This document shows positions 36,811-44,915 of a stretch of DNA of 64,000 nucleotides, in pieces. Under the pieces are notes generated by a model. It was given only the letters and a program-made list of their open reading frames with translations, was not told the origin of the DNA and searched no databases. The number at the start of each line of letters is the position of its first letter. Positions within the stretch are counted from its first letter, which is position 1. This DNA is from Niastella sp966212235 (GTDB lineage: Bacteria > Bacteroidota > Bacteroidia > Chitinophagales > Chitinophagaceae): assembly GCA_966212235.1 (NCBI GenBank), contig CBIHPP010000003.1, positions 434,001 to 498,000 of the forward strand, read 5' to 3'. A program made the position numbers and the translations under genes.

Positions 36811-36840
36811 AATCATTATATCGGATTTCGGCGTTTCCAA
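36811..36840 (-). promoter_or_regulatory. Promoter motif of Cys-peptide 1
   Basis: On the minus strand TTGGAAACGCCGAAATCC is followed by GATATAATG. The TATAAT box (36815-36820) lies 16 nt after TTGG. The paralogue has GTGGAAAAGCCGAAAGCC then ACTATAATA at 37390-37417, so GGAAANGCCGAAANCC plus TATAAT is conserved. The box is about 40 nt upstream of the ATG. Confidence 0.5.
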
Positions 36841-36925
36841 TATAATAACATTTCTTGCAGTCAACGCTATTATATTGGTCAATATTTTTTATGTTTTCAT
36901 TATTTCTAAAAGATGTAATAAATTT

Positions 36926-36963
36926 AAAAGCATTGCACTTAGTTGGTACAGTGCAATGCTTTT
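36926..36963. terminator. Strong bidirectional hairpin terminator between the two peptide genes
   Basis: Arms AAAAGCATTGCAC (36926-36938) and GTGCAATGCTTTT (36951-36963) are perfectly complementary over 13 bp with a 12-nt loop; T-rich sequence follows on both strands. For the minus-strand transcripts it ends the peptide 2 message before peptide 1, so each peptide seems to be its own transcription unit. Confidence 0.85.
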
Positions 36964-37058
36964 GTTTTGAAATTGTTAATGCTAATAGAACAATTTCACT
37001 TTTCTGTGATTCTTGTGTTTATGGCGAATATATCCACAAGCTATTACCGTTTTATTTA

Positions 37059-37334
37059 CTATGGTTCAGGTAAATAATAGATAATAATAGTACATTGTGA
37101 AACAGTTGGTTCTACTGCAGCAAAGCTTGCTGACGGTGTAGACAAAGCTTCTTCTCCTAATTCGGCATTTGTTGTAGATGCTGCATCGGCCAAAAAGGAC
37201 AGATTACACCTATTAGCAGCTGCATTAAAGTACCAGATAATAACAATGATCTTTTTTTGAATAGTACTGGCATAAGCGCCGCCCATAATTGAAAGGCTCA
37301 CTAATAGCGCTAACAAAAATTTTGCTCTTTTCAT
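37059..37334 (-). CDS. Small exported two-Cys peptide 2
   Basis: 91 residues from the Met beginning MKRAKFLLALLVSLSIMGGA (38 codons into the longest frame). Same architecture as peptide 1: signal peptide, IWYFNAAANRCNLSFLADAAS, EEALSTPSASF, VSQCTIIIYYLPEP. The two cysteines, the NRCN and SQC contexts and the last eight residues are conserved, while the region between is variable, a pattern of a structural frame with a changing middle. It precedes a strong terminator and has its own promoter motif. The redoxin and MauE genes lie directly upstream on the same strand. Confidence 0.72.
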   Translation of the reverse strand: MKRAKFLLALLVSLSIMGGAYASTIQKKIIVIIWYFNAAANRCNLSFLADAASTTNAELGEEALSTPSASFAAVEPTVSQCTIIIYYLPEP

Positions 37335-37389
37335 AATAAATGCTTTTTTATTTAAAAAGCTAAACTTTAGTTGATAATGCCTACAATGT

Positions 37390-37417
37390 ATTATAGTGGC
37401 TTTCGGCTTTTCCACTT
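37390..37417 (-). promoter_or_regulatory. Promoter motif of Cys-peptide 2
   Basis: Minus-strand GTGGAAAAGCCGAAAGCCAC then TATAAT (37390-37395). Matches the element before peptide 1. About 55 nt upstream of the ATG. Confidence 0.5.
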
Positions 37418-37475
37418 GATAGTATTGCTTGCAATCAATACCATTCATATTTGGCCAAAATACTTTGATAAATCT

Positions 37476-37967
37476 CTAATTATTTAAAGCAGCAATCACT
37501 TCCCCAACTTCCGTTTTTCTTGGAAAAATCTGCGTAAGATTTTTTTCTTTATTAAAAGTGGCTGTATAAGGAACATTTTCGATATGGAAGTTTTTTACTA
37601 AATAATTCTCCTTATCTATCCCGGGAATTATATTTGGATATTTATTCAATTCGTATTCCATTGTAAAAGCAATAAATCTCTGTTCTGATAGTGGAGTTAC
37701 AAGTATTATTTTGGTGTTTTTTAGTTGCTCTATTTTGTTTAAAATCTCCTTTAGCTCTGATTTGCAAATAGCACAATCCGGTGACATAAAGTATATTAAT
37801 ATTGGCTGTCCAGATTCAATGTTTTTTGTATTAAATACAGTTTTACCGTCATTTACATAAAGATTAAATTCTGGAAGCTTAGTCCCAATTAAGCTATCAG
37901 GATCTTGTACTGTTTCAAAACAAGATGTAAACAGAACAGATGCAACAATCAGATATTTTTTAAGCAT
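37476..37967 (-). CDS. MauD/TlpA-like thioredoxin-fold lipoprotein
   Basis: 163 residues. The lipoprotein signal MLKKYLIVASVLFTSC gives a lipid-anchored Cys16. The thioredoxin-fold domain has IYFMSPDCAICKSELKEIL, with the redox pair CAIC, and the cis-Pro region HIENVPYTATFNKEKN. Partner-type architecture to MauE membrane proteins: in methylamine dehydrogenase maturation MauD (thiol) and MauE (membrane) act together on disulfides of the small subunit. Its start overlaps the stop of the upstream GT-C-like gene by 8 nt, showing cotranslation. Likely role: forming or shuffling the disulfide of the two-Cys peptides encoded immediately downstream. Confidence 0.78.
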   Translation of the reverse strand: MLKKYLIVASVLFTSCFETVQDPDSLIGTKLPEFNLYVNDGKTVFNTKNIESGQPILIYFMSPDCAICKSELKEILNKIEQLKNTKIILVTPLSEQRFIAFTMEYELNKYPNIIPGIDKENYLVKNFHIENVPYTATFNKEKNLTQIFPRKTEVGEVIAALNN

Positions 37968-39528
37968 ATGTAATAGGATTTAAATTGATTTCATTCACTG
38001 ATTTATTAGTGTTTGTTTTTGTAAAGGCTATCTGTATTATCAGATCTAAAAGTAGAAGTGAAGAAACTGTTGTTATTATTATTGGAAACGACTGGAATCT
38101 TAGCGCTGCAGGGGATGCGACAATAGTAAACAACGCATTAATAATCCAAAAAGCACTTGATAATAAGATGAAGAATTTAAACTTCCCAGTTGTTTTAAAG
38201 CCTTTTAAAATGACAAAAATAACCAGCCCAAAAAGCATAATAACATTTATAATACCTGATAGAATGGGGAAATAGTTTAACATAACTGTTTTAGGGTCTT
38301 TAAATTTTGTATATACATCAATGGATTTATAATTGAACCATTTGGCAGCATCTTTTGTAATCGTTTTTTTATTATTGTTGTAGAAATACAAAAACTCTAC
38401 TGGAGGGGAGAAGTATTTCTCTGCATTCGGCAAAATAAAATTTTTAAAAAAGTGGCCTGGATATTTTTTTATGATATAAATTCCATATTCCTTATAAAAT
38501 GGCCCCATACTGGCCCATTTCTTTAATTCACCGGATATAGTATCTCCTTTAAATACAATATTATCACGGTATTTAAACAATGGCATTCCTTTTGACCACA
38601 TATAAAATGTGCTAGCTTTGATACTTTCAGTATAATACTTCTTGGTATCCCTGGTATTATCATAATAATTTCTAATCATGCTATCTAATAGCTTGTATTT
38701 CGCTAGAACAGGCTTCCTGTCGGCACTGTCAACATAACGATAAGAATACATTGCATTATTCGAAAGTTGCCACCCACTGAAAGGAGAATATTGCCATTGA
38801 CCTGTTAGCTGTTTATACTGGTAGCCAGTGAATAAAACAAAAGATATACAAGGAATGGTGCAGAATAAAAACCCGGCAAATTTGAGTCGCATTGGATTTA
38901 ATTTAAGTCCAACAACAATTAAAGACAGGATTGGGTAAAAAAGGGCGTTATATCGAAAAGTAAAGGACAAGAATAAAAACAAAGCATGCCAGATTAATAT
39001 TTTTCTGGACGGTCTTTGGGCGAGCCAGATCAATGTAGTAAACCAGAATATGCTTAGACCTGCAAAAATACAATCGCTGGAAATTAAGTTGCCTAAGTGA
39101 AGTGTTAATGGATTTATTACAATGAAGGCCAAGAGAAGATACTGAATTACGGTCCTTATATGATAAAAGAAAAATATCGTATATAATAAGAAGATAGCAC
39201 TCCCCTGTAGGAAGAGATATTGGAAAAGAACCAGGGGGAAATCTGATTTAAAAAAGACACTAAATAGTCGTATAAATTTGGAATACCCGACCATGTATGT
39301 ATTAACGCTTAGATTCTCCTGGGCGGCAGTAATATATGAAAAGGAATCTCCATGAATGTAATTTGCAAAAGGATAGTAATATTTGAATATTGAAAATTCA
39401 TAAATACAAACGAGTAAACCTATAATAAGGATTCTTAAATTTTGTTTCTCTTTCAAAAAAGTGTAGAAGGTGGCTCTGTTGGTTAATATTTGTTCCATCT
39501 TACTCTGTTTTATTATTAACTTAAACAT
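37960..39528 (-). CDS. Multi-pass membrane protein, GT-C glycosyltransferase-like
   Basis: 522 residues with about ten membrane helices (for example LRILIIGLLVCIYEFSIF near residue 32 and IINVIMLFGLVIFVILKGF near residue 436) and a large loop between (about 230-400). The early acidic loop YIHGDSFSYITAAQ after helix 1 is where GT-C enzymes keep their catalytic Asp. These enzymes transfer a sugar from a polyprenyl-phosphate donor at the outer face of the inner membrane. The start ATG shares one base with the upstream MauE-like stop (TAATG), which fixes it; Met11 is the alternative. A GT2 enzyme able to make such a donor is encoded 560 nt upstream. Confidence 0.6.
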   Translation of the reverse strand: MFKLIIKQSKMEQILTNRATFYTFLKEKQNLRILIIGLLVCIYEFSIFKYYYPFANYIHGDSFSYITAAQENLSVNTYMVGYSKFIRLFSVFFKSDFPLVLFQYLFLQGSAIFLLYTIFFFYHIRTVIQYLLLAFIVINPLTLHLGNLISSDCIFAGLSIFWFTTLIWLAQRPSRKILIWHALFLFLSFTFRYNALFYPILSLIVVGLKLNPMRLKFAGFLFCTIPCISFVLFTGYQYKQLTGQWQYSPFSGWQLSNNAMYSYRYVDSADRKPVLAKYKLLDSMIRNYYDNTRDTKKYYTESIKASTFYMWSKGMPLFKYRDNIVFKGDTISGELKKWASMGPFYKEYGIYIIKKYPGHFFKNFILPNAEKYFSPPVEFLYFYNNNKKTITKDAAKWFNYKSIDVYTKFKDPKTVMLNYFPILSGIINVIMLFGLVIFVILKGFKTTGKFKFFILLSSAFWIINALFTIVASPAALRFQSFPIIITTVSSLLLLDLIIQIAFTKTNTNKSVNEINLNPITYA

Positions 39529-39983
39529 TACATTGGGTTACTTGCACGCCTATCGCTTACTTCCAAAGAGGATTTTCTTACTTGATTTTCCATGCGAATT
39601 GCTATAATACCCAGCAGGATGTAAGTACAATTAACAGCTATATGTTGCGGGACTGATAAATTACCGATAATGCCTCCACAACTACAAGGAAAGCTTTCTG
39701 TTGACAGATTGTTTAAAATTAGGTATGTAGTAAAAAGGCTCATTATAACTGTAGAAAAGTATAGCCCCTTTAACCTCCATCTTGGTACTAAAAGAAAAAT
39801 AGGTATTAAGGCCTCAATAAAAAGAAGTAAAGGAGCGATTAAAAAAGCAAGGGGGCCTATTATTTCAGAAGTCTGTAGATTTTCTTTAAAAATAGTATAG
39901 TCACTAATTTTGCTAATTGCAGTATATAAAAATAAGACAACAAATAAAATTGCAATGATTTCAATGATTAGTCTCTTTTTCAT
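39528..39983 (-). CDS. MauE/DoxX-like redox membrane protein 1
   Basis: 151 residues, four hydrophobic helices (first IIEIIAILFVVLFLYTAISK, then PLAFLIAPLLLFIEALIPIFLLV, then YFSTVIMSLFTTYLIL, then VNCTYILLGIIAI). ESFPCSCGGIIGNL carries the conserved Cys-x-Cys pair of the family. MauE is needed to assemble disulfide-rich methylamine dehydrogenase small subunits; related DoxX proteins move electrons to thiols. The stop overlaps the next gene's ATG. A second MauE-like gene is at 41021. Confidence 0.8.
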   Translation of the reverse strand: MKKRLIIEIIAILFVVLFLYTAISKISDYTIFKENLQTSEIIGPLAFLIAPLLLFIEALIPIFLLVPRWRLKGLYFSTVIMSLFTTYLILNNLSTESFPCSCGGIIGNLSVPQHIAVNCTYILLGIIAIRMENQVRKSSLEVSDRRASNPM

Positions 39984-40088
39984 ATAGGTATAATTATCTC
40001 TGTTGCTGTTTTGTTATTGACTGCTTGTTGGTTTATATGGCATAAATTTGATGTATCTACTTACGGGTGATGGGGATATTTACATAGA

Positions 40089-41048
40089 TTATTTATTGAC
40101 AAATTGATTGTTAAGCAGCGAATATTTTAATATACACCAGATCGCCCGCACTCCATCTCTCCACCCAATTTTCTTCCCCTCGGCAAACGTTCTTCCATAA
40201 TATGAAATCCCAACCTCATAAATGCGAACCCTTGGCACTTTAGCAATTTTTGCGGTGACTTCAGGCTCAAATCCAAATCGCTTTTCCTCTAAAAAAATCC
40301 GTTGAATAATATCGGTACGGAACATTTTATAACCTGTTTCCATATCGGTGAGATTCAGGTTGGTGAACATGTTACTTAGGAAAGTTAGAAACCGATTGCC
40401 GATCGAATGCCAGAAGAACAGGATGCGGTGCGGATTGCCGCCCATAAATCGTGAGCCGTAAACCACATCTGCCGAACCGAGTACAATGGGCTTTAACAAG
40501 GTGTTATACTCGCCCGGATCGTATTCCAGGTCAGCATCCTGTACCAACAGGTATTCGCCGGTTGCCTGGGCTATTCCTGTATGGATCGCCGCACCCTTTC
40601 CCTGGTTTATTTCGTGTTGGATGTATTTGAAATAATTGATCGTTAGGTTGGCCGTATTTGCCATGTAGTGCCGTATAGCCGCCTCGGTATTATCCGTAGA
40701 ACAGTCATTCACAATGATCACCTCCTTTTCTATATTCCGAATGAGTTTTACTTCATTGATGCGATCCAGGATCAATGCGATCGTTTTTTCTTCGTTGTAT
40801 GCGGGAATGATGATTGATAGTTTGTTGATGGTAACCGGCGCTACGTGAACGGTTATTGGTCCATGATCACCTATAGCTTGCTCATTCATTACAAGCGGGG
40901 CACTTTGTAGATTTTGTAAATCAGGCATAAGGTATATTTTATCTGTTTCCGCTATTGATATCGTTTCAATGGTTTTTGTATTTGCTTTCGGCTTACGGCT
41001 TATAGCTTGCAGCTGTATTTTCAGTGTCCGGTATTGATGTCGTTCCAA
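40089..41048 (-). CDS. Family 2 glycosyltransferase (dolichyl/polyprenyl-phosphate sugar synthase-like)
   Basis: 319 residues from the first ATG, which overlaps the upstream MauE-like gene's end by 28 nt; the GT2 domain itself starts about residue 75 (NKLSIIIPAYNEEKTIALIL), and later Met codons (MPDLQNLQS or MNEQAIGDH) could be used. Motifs: VIIVNDCSTDNTEAAI, QDADLEYDPGEY (the DxD-type donor site) and VVYGSRFMGGNPHRILF. Such enzymes link a sugar to polyprenyl phosphate for use by GT-C transferases, here the multi-pass protein in the same cluster. The pair suggests glycan attachment to an exported product. Confidence 0.8.
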   Translation of the reverse strand: MERHQYRTLKIQLQAISRKPKANTKTIETISIAETDKIYLMPDLQNLQSAPLVMNEQAIGDHGPITVHVAPVTINKLSIIIPAYNEEKTIALILDRINEVKLIRNIEKEVIIVNDCSTDNTEAAIRHYMANTANLTINYFKYIQHEINQGKGAAIHTGIAQATGEYLLVQDADLEYDPGEYNTLLKPIVLGSADVVYGSRFMGGNPHRILFFWHSIGNRFLTFLSNMFTNLNLTDMETGYKMFRTDIIQRIFLEEKRFGFEPEVTAKIAKVPRVRIYEVGISYYGRTFAEGKKIGWRDGVRAIWCILKYSLLNNQFVNK

Positions 41049-41473
41049 TCGGCTTTCTGGTTCTTCCTGATCTGCTTTTCTAAGATGACGCCTGCAAGGG
41101 CCAGACCGATAAATACACTATTAAATACAAGATGTTCCTTCCAGGATAGCAGTGAGATAATTCCGCCACAACTGCAGGGTAATTCTTTATTAAAGGTCAT
41201 TATAGCGCCTATGTACAGGGTGAAGGCGATCATCAGGAAAAGGGAGGCATATAATCCCTTCAATCGCCAGCGGGGTATTATTAATAGTATAGACACCAGG
41301 AATTCTGTCAGTGGCAATGCCCAGGCTATAAAAGGAGCAAATGGTTTTAATACGGGGGAGTCTGCCAACTGTTCTTTAAAAACGGAATACTCCATTAATT
41401 TACTGATCCCTGTGTATAAGAATAGGATGATAAATAAACAGGAGATGATTTCAACGAGTGTGGATTTAGACAT
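41021..41473 (-). CDS. MauE/DoxX-like redox membrane protein 2
   Basis: 150 residues from Met16 of the longest frame (MSKSTLVEIISCLFIILFLY). Layout as in protein 1: four helices and the Cys pair in ELPCSCGGIISLL. First gene of the cluster on the minus strand; its 3' end overlaps the glycosyltransferase start. The two MauE copies are clearly related (FLYTGISKLMEYSVFKEQL versus FLYTAISKISDYTIFKENL) but well diverged, so they may serve different partners. Confidence 0.8.
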   Translation of the reverse strand: MSKSTLVEIISCLFIILFLYTGISKLMEYSVFKEQLADSPVLKPFAPFIAWALPLTEFLVSILLIIPRWRLKGLYASLFLMIAFTLYIGAIMTFNKELPCSCGGIISLLSWKEHLVFNSVFIGLALAGVILEKQIRKNQKADWNDINTGH

Positions 41474-41742
41474 CCACGTAAATAATATATTCCTATTGTG
41501 AATAGCAGGCCCTTCCATAGTAAATGGTTGATAATGTTTAATGGTCTTTTCTTAACAAATGGCCGGCATTGCCCTGATTAGAAAACCAGCGCGGACCGGA
41601 CGTGAAAACCTTAATTCAAGAAGTAGTTAAAAATAATTTAGGCTATATGAGTGTGCCTTATCCCGTTTAGTTTCTGTTGTGTTCGATTGTTCATGCAAGC
41701 TACTACCGAAAAGATATCAACACAGGGCCGTTTTGTATGCAA

Positions 41743-42129
41743 TCAGGCCGTTTTAATATCCGATAAGGCCGGCAGTTGCTCATAACAGGTATATTGAAAG
41801 GTTCGTGGTGAATGTTTGAATACTTTTTTAAATGCCCGGCTGAAATTATTCGCCTTATGATATCCGCACCGGCTCGCAATTTGTTTTTGCGACAACCGTC
41901 CTTCCTGTAACAGCGTCGCGGCTACCTCCATACGCTTTTGCAGCTGGTATTCACTGATGGTGCTCTGGTAGCAATGCTTGAATACCTTCTGCAATAACTT
42001 TCGGTTAATGCCGGTGAGGTCGGAAAAGTAATCGGTGTTCTTTTGTTGTAACGGATACTGGTCAATATGTGCTTTGACCATGGCTATATCGGCCAGTACA
42101 TGTCCTGGCAAGCGGATGGATTCATTCAT
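41743..42129 (-). CDS. AraC-family regulator, DNA-binding domain only (1)
   Basis: 128 residues, a bare AraC/XylS HTH: FSDLTGINRKLLQKVFKHCY is the first HTH and QKQIASRCGYHKANNFSRAFKKVF the second, followed by KHSPRTFQYT. No sensor domain. First of three AraC-like genes in a row on the minus strand; each is preceded by its own gap, so they are not an obvious operon. Target unknown. Confidence 0.75.
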   Translation of the reverse strand: MNESIRLPGHVLADIAMVKAHIDQYPLQQKNTDYFSDLTGINRKLLQKVFKHCYQSTISEYQLQKRMEVAATLLQEGRLSQKQIASRCGYHKANNFSRAFKKVFKHSPRTFQYTCYEQLPALSDIKTA

Positions 42130-42162
42130 GTTTGGTAAGGTTTAATTGTACAAATCAGTTTC

Positions 42163-42187
42163 CGCCCTGAGCGAAGTCGAAGGGGCG
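42163..42187. repeat. REP-like hairpin, copy 1
   Basis: Arms CGCCC and GGGGCG flank the core TGAGCGAAGTCGAA (42168-42181). The arm sequences are complementary except for one extra G. It sits between two AraC genes. Confidence 0.85.
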
Positions 42188-42196
42188 TGGTAAAAA

Positions 42197-42218
42197 GCGT
42201 TGAGCGAAGTCGAAACGC
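42197..42218. repeat. REP-like hairpin, copy 2
   Basis: Arms GCGT and ACGC flank the same core TGAGCGAAGTCGAA, 10 nt after copy 1. The arms differ from copy 1 yet remain complementary, so the stem covaries while the core is fixed. Confidence 0.85.
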
Positions 42219-42286
42219 ATATGTCTGCAAATTACGATCTTGAAATAAGGAATTTTTCACAAACAATCTTGAAATGCTCACAAAAT

Positions 42287-42718
42287 TCAGGCAGCTTCGT
42301 TACTGTTATCATTTTCTAACGTGGTTATTTGTCTCCTGTATGCAGATGGTGTTTGTCCGAAATGCTTTTTGAATGCATAGCCGAAATCGCTGCTGTTACT
42401 ATAGCCTACGAGTGCTGCAATTGTTTTGATGGGGTGATCGGTGGTGGCCAGTAAGGTCTTTGCCTTTTGCATATACTGCTGCACCTGGAAGGCAAAAATG
42501 GTAAGGCCATATACCTGCTTGAATCCATAATGCAATTTATTGCGGTTGATGCCAACAGCGAGTGCCAATGATTCCGTCGTGTATGGGGTAGGAGTGCCCT
42601 TGATCAACAGCTGGTAAGCCTGGGTAATGGCTTCGTGATCGTATGGTTTTAACACAATGGTGCCATGCACATGTTGCGACACCTTTCCGTTCTTTGAAGG
42701 ATAAGATGACCTGGCCAT
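42287..42718 (-). CDS. AraC-family regulator, DNA-binding domain only (2)
   Basis: 143 residues: first HTH YTTESLALAVGINRNKLHYGFKQVYGLT, second HTH IKTIAALVGYSNSSDFGYAFKKHFGQTPSAYRR. A 40-residue N-terminus (HVHGTIVLKPYDHEAITQAYQLL) is too short for a cupin sensor. Between it and the previous gene lie the two REP-like hairpins. Confidence 0.8.
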   Translation of the reverse strand: MARSSYPSKNGKVSQHVHGTIVLKPYDHEAITQAYQLLIKGTPTPYTTESLALAVGINRNKLHYGFKQVYGLTIFAFQVQQYMQKAKTLLATTDHPIKTIAALVGYSNSSDFGYAFKKHFGQTPSAYRRQITTLENDNSNEAA

Positions 42719-42804
42719 AACCTTCAGATTTCACTGCTAATTTAAAAACATTGCCGGCAATGAATTTGGCCTAAGTCGCATTTTATTTGTCCTATATTAA
42801 CCGG

Positions 42805-43827
42805 TTATTGTGCGGGGATGTGTTCGTAAAAATCCCCCCCCCCCCGGCAGGATTTTTTACGGTGTTGGGTGGGGGATAATCCGTAATGTTTTTTAAAGGC
42901 TTTGGAGAAACTATCAACGGCCTGGTAGCCAACTTCAAGCCCGATCTCGCTGGCTGTATCTTCGGTGTTCAATAACAATTCTTTGGCTTTTGCCATGCGG
43001 GCATCCAGCTGGAACGTAAACCAGGTTTTTCCCACGGTCTTTAGAAAGCCTTTTGATAACCGGGTTGCACTCATGCCGGCGATGGTGGCCAGTTGCGCCA
43101 GTGTATAGGTTTTATGTAAATTTTCGATCAACAATTGCCGGATCCCTTCAATTTTAACAATGTCGATCTTTCTGATCGTGGCATTCGCCTGTTTTCGGGG
43201 CACCCTGTTCTTTTCAAAACTGGAAACCAGGATGGTGAGCAGTTTGGCATCGAGAAAGAGTTTCAGCAGCTTGTCGCTATAATTATGTTGTAAAACTTCT
43301 TTGACGCTTACAATCAGTTCGCGGGGAGCAACGGGATTGATGGTATATAAGATACCCGGCTGCCGGTTCTTTATTTTTTGCTGCATTTCGGCGATCTCCG
43401 GGAAATAACGGGTAAAGGAATCCAGGTAATCGATATTCATCCTGATCGAAAACAATTTATAGTTTTGATTCTTTTGAAATGACAGCGTCCCTTTTAAGCA
43501 GGGTATATACATTAAGTTGTAAGCGTTTTTAGAAAAGTGCAAATTGCCTATGCCATCCAAATGAAAATCGAGTGGTGTATCGAGATTGAAAAATAATTCA
43601 AGGATCTCTTTATCGGAAAACAGTTCCAGGCGGTTTGTTTCATTGATAAAATAACAGTGATATCGAATGGAAAAAGTGGGAGTGTCAATATGTTGAAAGA
43701 GCATGAAGCCGAATGGTCCGGTGGCCACTTCGCGGTTGGCCTCCTGTATGGCATGCGGCTTTAGCTTTTCCGGCACACGATCGGAAAAATGTATGGTATG
43801 GGCTGGCGCGAGAAAATTGAGTTTCAT
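42805..43827 (-). CDS. AraC-family regulator, full length, with C12/G12 tract near its end
   Basis: 340 residues: N-terminal sensor-like domain of about 230 residues with no recognised ligand site, then HTH 1 KTYTLAQLATIAGMSATRLSKGF and HTH 2 DTASEIGLEVGYQAVDSFSKAFKKHYGLSPTQHR. Immediately after the HTH, an uninterrupted run of 12 C on the plus strand (42834-42845) reads as Gly codons on the minus strand (SCRGGGDFYEHIPAQ). A slip of one base would change the last 12 or so residues and the stop but leave the DNA-binding domain intact. Its promoter side faces the 44134 gene. Confidence 0.8.
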   Translation of the reverse strand: MKLNFLAPAHTIHFSDRVPEKLKPHAIQEANREVATGPFGFMLFQHIDTPTFSIRYHCYFINETNRLELFSDKEILELFFNLDTPLDFHLDGIGNLHFSKNAYNLMYIPCLKGTLSFQKNQNYKLFSIRMNIDYLDSFTRYFPEIAEMQQKIKNRQPGILYTINPVAPRELIVSVKEVLQHNYSDKLLKLFLDAKLLTILVSSFEKNRVPRKQANATIRKIDIVKIEGIRQLLIENLHKTYTLAQLATIAGMSATRLSKGFLKTVGKTWFTFQLDARMAKAKELLLNTEDTASEIGLEVGYQAVDSFSKAFKKHYGLSPTQHRKKSCRGGGDFYEHIPAQ

Positions 43828-44133
43828 CTCCGCTACTCTTTCAGGTAAGGTTAATAGATGCTACAAAGTTAACAAGCCTTCCAATACCCAAACGACATTT
43901 GCGCCAAAAAATGTTTTTGCCAAAAAAGCGAAAATTTTGCATTTTGTTTCGCCCTTATGTATAGTGGGAATAATTTCATGCATATTACACGTTAGTGTTT
44001 AGTGATATGCAAAATTTCACTCGCCCCGTTTTGTAAAACAGGCGCCGTTACGTAATTTTATTAAGGGTATAATAGCTTCTTTGCGACTGGTAATGCCTTA
44101 AAATAGTTACCTAAAATTGACAATTTTATTTCA
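43828..44133. promoter_or_regulatory. Divergent control region with a spaced inverted repeat
   Basis: About 300 nt between the long AraC gene (minus) and the 44134 gene (plus), AT-rich. AATTTTGCA (43933-43941) and TGCAAAATT (44008-44016) are exact inverted copies 66 nt apart, a plausible site pair for the adjacent AraC protein. GTGA and TCAC flank the second copy (44002-44019). No ORF of note. Confidence 0.4.
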
Positions 44134-44763
44134 ATGCATGTTACCCTCACAAGGCCCCGGGTGCTCGACATGGCTACTGATCTATGGAAAAGTTGGTGGC
44201 AGGGCGCCCCAGTCACCTATCCCAATTTCTTCATTGAATTGCATTACCTCGACTTCTTTATTCATTTGCTGAAGGAGATAAAAATAGATCCCGCGGCAGA
44301 TGTTGTTCCCGTTATGCGCAGCCTGCTGGAGACGGCGCTTAATAGATCATGCAGACAAATTGAACAGCAAAGTAGCAAACCCCATTCCGATGGCGCTGCG
44401 ATTAAAAAGGCCATGGGCGGGCGGCGACTGATCTTACGAAAACAGTGGGTGGCATATAACAGTCAAACCCAGGGCAAGCAGCATGCACTACCCAAAGAGT
44501 TGTGGGAAGATTACAATCACTGGTTGCTGGCGTTGACGATGTGGAATGGTTTTGTACGATCATTTGACGCAACCTTTACCGTTACCTTACCTGAAGATGC
44601 CTATGACCCCGAAGATGTTTTATTACAGGACGCCAACAAACCTTTATGGGGTATGTGGGGGGCATTTGAAGAACTGGGCCGGACGTTTATCAGCACCGCC
44701 AATAATCACCAATCGATCAGCATATTTCCGTTTGTGAGCTGGCAGAGGTATAAGGTGTCCTAA
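44134..44763 (+). CDS. Hypothetical protein
   Basis: 209 residues, soluble, rich in Trp (WKSWWQGA, LWEDYNHWLLALTMWNG, LWGMWGAFEEL). The middle contains a Lys/Arg-rich stretch (KKAMGGRRLILRKQW). No signal peptide or motif recognised. Divergent from the full-length AraC gene, which may regulate it. The codon pattern supports a real gene. Confidence 0.6.
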   Translation: MHVTLTRPRVLDMATDLWKSWWQGAPVTYPNFFIELHYLDFFIHLLKEIKIDPAADVVPVMRSLLETALNRSCRQIEQQSSKPHSDGAAIKKAMGGRRLILRKQWVAYNSQTQGKQHALPKELWEDYNHWLLALTMWNGFVRSFDATFTVTLPEDAYDPEDVLLQDANKPLWGMWGAFEELGRTFISTANNHQSISIFPFVSWQRYKVS

Positions 44764-44915
44764 AGCCTTTTATTAAGATTACAGAAGAGAAAAAGATTTT
44801 CGTAACACACTTTAAATTTCTTGATAATTATCAATTTGTGTATTGTACATGTTATGCTTCTGGATTAATACTTTAACATGAATATTGTCTCCTTCATCAT
44901 TGCTTCAACGATTTC

